9,094 bases of DNA from Kordiimonadaceae bacterium (GTDB lineage: Bacteria > Pseudomonadota > Alphaproteobacteria > Sphingomonadales > Kordiimonadaceae), in the NCBI GenBank assembly GCA_016763495.1, contig JAESTR010000054.1, positions 1-9,094 on the forward strand, given 5' to 3'. Position 1 is the stretch's first letter, and the number at the start of each line of letters is the position of its first letter. Under the pieces are notes generated by a model. It saw nothing but the letters and a program-made list of their open reading frames with translations. It did not search any database and was not told the DNA's origin. Made by a program: the position numbers and the translations under genes. This document shows positions 7,001 to 9,094 of this stretch, piece after piece.

Positions 7001-7914
7001 GTGCGTCTTGCATTTATGGGAACACCAGATTTTGCAGTGCCAACTTTGCAGGCTCTTGTTGCCGCTGGCCATGAGATTGTTGCGGTTTACAGCCAGCCGC
7101 CTAGACCTGCGGGGCGGGGTAAAAAAGATCGAAAAAGCGCTGTTCATATTGCCGCTGAGAAGCTTGGTTTACCGGTTTTTACGCCTGTTTCCATGAAGCA
7201 AGATACTGAGCAACACGCCTTTGAGGCACTGAATTTGGATGCGGCTGTTGTTGTGGCGTACGGTCAAATTCTGAAGCAAAAAGTGCTTTCGTCGCCAAAG
7301 TTTGGCTGTGTGAATGTACACGCATCTTTGTTGCCGCGGTGGCGCGGTGCAGCACCGATACACCGTGCTATTATGGCAGGGGATGAAAAAACCGGTGTTT
7401 GTATTATGCAAATGGAACTGGGTTTGGATACCGGGCCTGTGATAGCGCGTACCGAAACACCAATAGCGAATACAGATACTGTTGCGAGCATGCATGAGAG
7501 GTTAGCGGAACAAGGCGCTGCTCTGGTTGGCCCAGCCTTAGAGCGCTTGCAAAAGGGTGGTTTTGTGGCTGAAGCTCAGTCTGAAGAAGGTGTTACCTAC
7601 GCCAAAAAAATTGAAAAGTCAGAAGCCAAGATCGATGGTCACGCTCTGCACATGAAATAGACAGGCAGGTTCGCGGGTTGTTCCCGTTTCCGGGCGCCTG
7701 GACTGAAATTGACGGCGAGCGGGTGAAAATACTCGTGGGTGAGATCTCAGAGAATACTGGTGACGTGGGACTATTGCTTGATGATGTGTTGACAGTGGCT
7801 TGCGGTGAGGGCGCGTACCAGATTGTCCGTGCGCAGCGTGCTGGCAAGGCTGCTGCGGACCGTGGAGATTTCCTGCGGGGTTTTCCTGTCGCTAAAGGAT
7901 CGAAAGCAGGCTAG
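7001..7914 (+). pseudogene. fmt: Methionyl-tRNA formyltransferase, interrupted by a one-base frameshift
   Basis: Fmt transfers a formyl group from 10-formyltetrahydrofolate to initiator Met-tRNA. The 5' part (7001-7660, 219 residues) has the catalytic domain: [27 protein letters not shown], the [19 protein letters not shown] segment with catalytic N105 and H107, and ELGLDTGP with D143. It reads correctly to [10 protein letters not shown] (D212), then turns to GHALHMK and stops at TAG 7658-7660. Going back one base at T7636 restores [22 protein letters not shown] and continues through the tRNA-binding C-terminal domain (VLTVACGEGAYQI, QRAGK, DFLRG) to TAG 7912-7914. The reconstructed protein has 304 residues, a normal Fmt. 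As written, one T is missing from the expected GATTGG at 7634-7638. The downstream half is well conserved, so the change is a sequence error or recent. truA follows after 2 bp, consistent with a def-fmt-truA operon. Confidence 0.95.
7634..7639 (+). other. fmt: Frameshift site within fmt
   Basis: The bases GATGGT encode Asp-Gly in the upstream frame, where the family has Asp-Trp (GATTGG). One missing T moves the downstream part into the -1 frame. No X-XXY-YYZ slippery heptamer or strong downstream hairpin is visible here, which argues against programmed frameshifting. The run of seven A at 7604-7610 cannot be the site: one more A there gives an immediate TGA and loses the conserved IEKSEAKID stretch. 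Confidence 0.9.
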
Positions 7915-7916
7915 CT

Positions 7917-8666
7917 ATGCAGCGCTTTAAATTAATAATTGAATATGATGGCAGGCCCTATGCGGGTTGGCAGCGGCAGAAAAATGCGCCCTCTGTGCAA
8001 CAGGAGATGGAAAAAGCCTTCGCCAAGTTTGACACAGGTAAAAAATTTACTGTGCAGTGCTCTGGCCGCACAGACACAGGTGTGCATGCACTTGGGCAAG
8101 TGGCACATGCGGACCTTACGCGCGAGATGACAGCTGATGCAGTGATGGGCGCCTTTAATTATCATTTAGGGGATCATCCGATCACGGTGCTGGCTGCAGA
8201 GGCTGTAAGCAATGACTTTCACGCTCGGTTTAGCGCCACAAAGCGCCATTATGTATACAGAATCTTAAATCGCCGCACGCCGCTTACGTTTCAGGATGGC
8301 TTGGTTTGGGGCGTGAAGCCTAAGCTGGATGTGGCTGCGATGCACGAGGCTGCTCAAGTTTTAGTTGGTGAGCATGATTTCACAACATTTCGCCATGTTC
8401 ATTGCCAAGCTGAAAGCCCAGTTAAAACTGTGGACTATCTGAATGTTGCGCAAGTGGGCGAAGAAATTCATGTAACAGCAGGTGCACGGTCATTCTTGCA
8501 GCATCAGATTCGTTCTTTCACCGGCTCCTTGAAGCTGGTTGGTGCCGGAAAATGGAGCAAGGCTGATTTAGCAGACGCCTTGGCAGCAAAAAACAGAGCG
8601 CGTTTAATGCTGAATGCCCCGCCTGATGGCTTATATTTCAAAAACGTTGAATTCGCAGCTGAATAG
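7917..8666 (+). CDS. truA: tRNA pseudouridine(38-40) synthase TruA
   Basis: TruA isomerises uridine to pseudouridine at positions 38-40 of the tRNA anticodon arm. The 249-residue protein, usual length, opens with FKLIIEYDGRPYAGWQRQ and has the catalytic motif CSGRTDTGVHALGQVAH with nucleophile D53. Further family segments are FHARFSATKRHYVYRI, LVGEHDFTTFRH and ARSFLQHQIRSFTGSLKLVG. The ATG starts 2 bp after the restored fmt stop, with GCAGG 6 bases upstream lying inside the fmt 3' end. The pair would normally be translationally coupled. With fmt stopping at 7660 as written, ribosomes would leave about 250 bases early and truA would depend on its own ribosome site. Its stop codon sits in the loop of an inverted repeat, and it converges on the PtsN gene. 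Confidence 0.97.
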   Translation: MQRFKLIIEYDGRPYAGWQRQKNAPSVQQEMEKAFAKFDTGKKFTVQCSGRTDTGVHALGQVAHADLTREMTADAVMGAFNYHLGDHPITVLAAEAVSNDFHARFSATKRHYVYRILNRRTPLTFQDGLVWGVKPKLDVAAMHEAAQVLVGEHDFTTFRHVHCQAESPVKTVDYLNVAQVGEEIHVTAGARSFLQHQIRSFTGSLKLVGAGKWSKADLADALAAKNRARLMLNAPPDGLYFKNVEFAAE

Positions 8667-8686
8667 ACTTGTTGTCAGCTGCGAAT
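8651..8686. terminator. Perfect 12-bp inverted repeat at the truA 3' end, possible terminator
   Basis: ATTCGCAGCTGA (8651-8662) and TCAGCTGCGAAT (8675-8686) are perfect inverted arms around a 12-base loop that contains the truA stop TAG (8664-8666). The left arm encodes the last TruA residues. It lies between convergent truA and ptsN, where a shared terminator is expected. No U-tract follows on the plus strand. On the minus strand, TTTTT follows about 5 bases after the stem, so termination of the ptsN transcript is the better fit. The repeat is certain; its role is inferred. Confidence 0.6.
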
Positions 8687-8710
8687 GGTCAGCGATTTGG
8701 CTATTTCTAC

Positions 8711-9094
8711 TTAGGCGGCAGCGTTTGAAGGTCCCGCGAGCATGGCATAGAGCGCGTTGCTGTCGGGTGTCATGCGCAATTTTTTGCAAGTACTGTCATC
8801 TCGTAATAAGCGAGAAACACTGGCGAGGGCTTTTAGGTGATCAGCCCCTGCTTCTTCAGGCGCTAACAACATAAATACAATGTCGATCGGCCTTTCGTCA
8901 ACCGAATCGAAATCAATTGGGTTTGATAATTTTGCAAATAGGCCTGTTACTTGGCTCAGTCCTGCAACGCGGGCATGAGGAATGGCGACGCCTTTGCCCA
9001 CCCCTGTGCTGCCTAAACGTTCGCGCTCTAACAGCTTTGCGAAAATTTCACGTTCATCCAGGCCGGTCTTTATCGCCATGCGGCGCGCTAAAGA
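8711..9094 (-). CDS. ptsN: PTS IIA-like nitrogen regulatory protein PtsN (partial, N-terminus beyond right edge)
   Basis: PtsN (EIIA-Ntr) is the terminal phospho-acceptor of the nitrogen-related phosphotransferase relay. It is regulatory rather than a sugar transporter and acts through protein contacts, for example on potassium handling in other proteobacteria. The visible 127 residues contain ERERLGSTGVGKGVAIPHAR with the phosphorylated His at visible residue 40 (codon at 8975-8977), then the GLFAKL, PIDFDSVDERPIDIVFMLLAPEEAGADHLKALA and SRLLRDD segments typical of the family. Full proteins are about 150-160 residues, so about 25-30 are missing. The frame stays open past the ATG at 9077-9079 to the edge (SLARRMAIKTGL), matching the helix normally before TGLDER, so that ATG is internal. 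In many proteobacteria ptsN lies downstream of rpoN and hpf; those genes may follow to the right (inference). Confidence 0.92.
   Translation of the reverse strand, partial: SLARRMAIKTGLDEREIFAKLLERERLGSTGVGKGVAIPHARVAGLSQVTGLFAKLSNPIDFDSVDERPIDIVFMLLAPEEAGADHLKALASVSRLLRDDSTCKKLRMTPDSNALYAMLAGPSNAAA

Noticed and set aside
7604..7636. Programmed -1 frameshifting in fmt at the A7 run or at GATGG
   Set aside because: The A7 run is too far upstream: shifting there meets TGA at once and loses conserved residues. At GATGG no slippery heptamer or stimulatory structure is seen. Fmt is not known to me to use recoding.
8711..9079. PtsN starting at the ATG at 9077-9079
   Set aside because: The frame continues to the edge with residues matching the helix normally before TGLDER, and the protein would be about 30 residues short. 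The gene is cut by the window.

Overview
The window looks like ordinary core chromosome of an alphaproteobacterium with moderate GC (near 50% by eye; not calculated). The evidence is the mutS/maeB divergent pair with a two-domain MaeB, a DUF1491 gene (a family I associate with Alphaproteobacteria), a def-fmt-truA cluster, and a PtsN-type EIIA at the right edge. I cannot name a genus. No RNA gene, insertion sequence, CRISPR array, prophage or attachment site was found. No stretch longer than about 240 bases lacks a gene.

Layout. 1-1462 (minus) is the N-terminal half of MutS, cut by the left edge. A 131-bp divergent spacer separates it from maeB (1594-3897, plus), an NADP-type malic enzyme fused to a phosphotransacetylase-like domain. 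maeB converges on a sigma-54-dependent, LuxO-like response regulator (3999-5414, minus), with one hairpin between them that can terminate from both sides. A 237-bp divergent spacer follows. Then comes a plus-strand series: a PilZ-domain protein (5652-6002), a DUF1491 protein (6032-6373), def (6443-6961), fmt (7001-7914, frameshifted) and truA (7917-8666). truA converges on a PtsN-type EIIA protein (8711 to beyond 9094, minus), and a perfect 12-bp inverted repeat lies over the truA stop.

How the genes fit together. def, fmt and truA serve translation: Fmt formylates initiator Met-tRNA, Def removes the formyl group from new proteins, and TruA modifies tRNA. MaeB links the TCA cycle to pyruvate and NADPH. 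The LuxO-like activator and the PilZ protein are signalling genes sharing one divergent control region; both are orphans here, with no histidine kinase or cyclic-di-GMP enzyme in view. PtsN is usually near rpoN, so sigma-54 may be encoded just right of the window (inference).

The most important observation is that fmt is broken by a one-base indel near 7634-7638. Dropping back one base joins two well-conserved halves into a normal 304-residue Fmt, so this is either a sequence error or a real, probably recent, mutation. A second oddity is leucine in place of the usual proline two residues after the catalytic tyrosine of MaeB. I found no clear case for a previously undescribed system.
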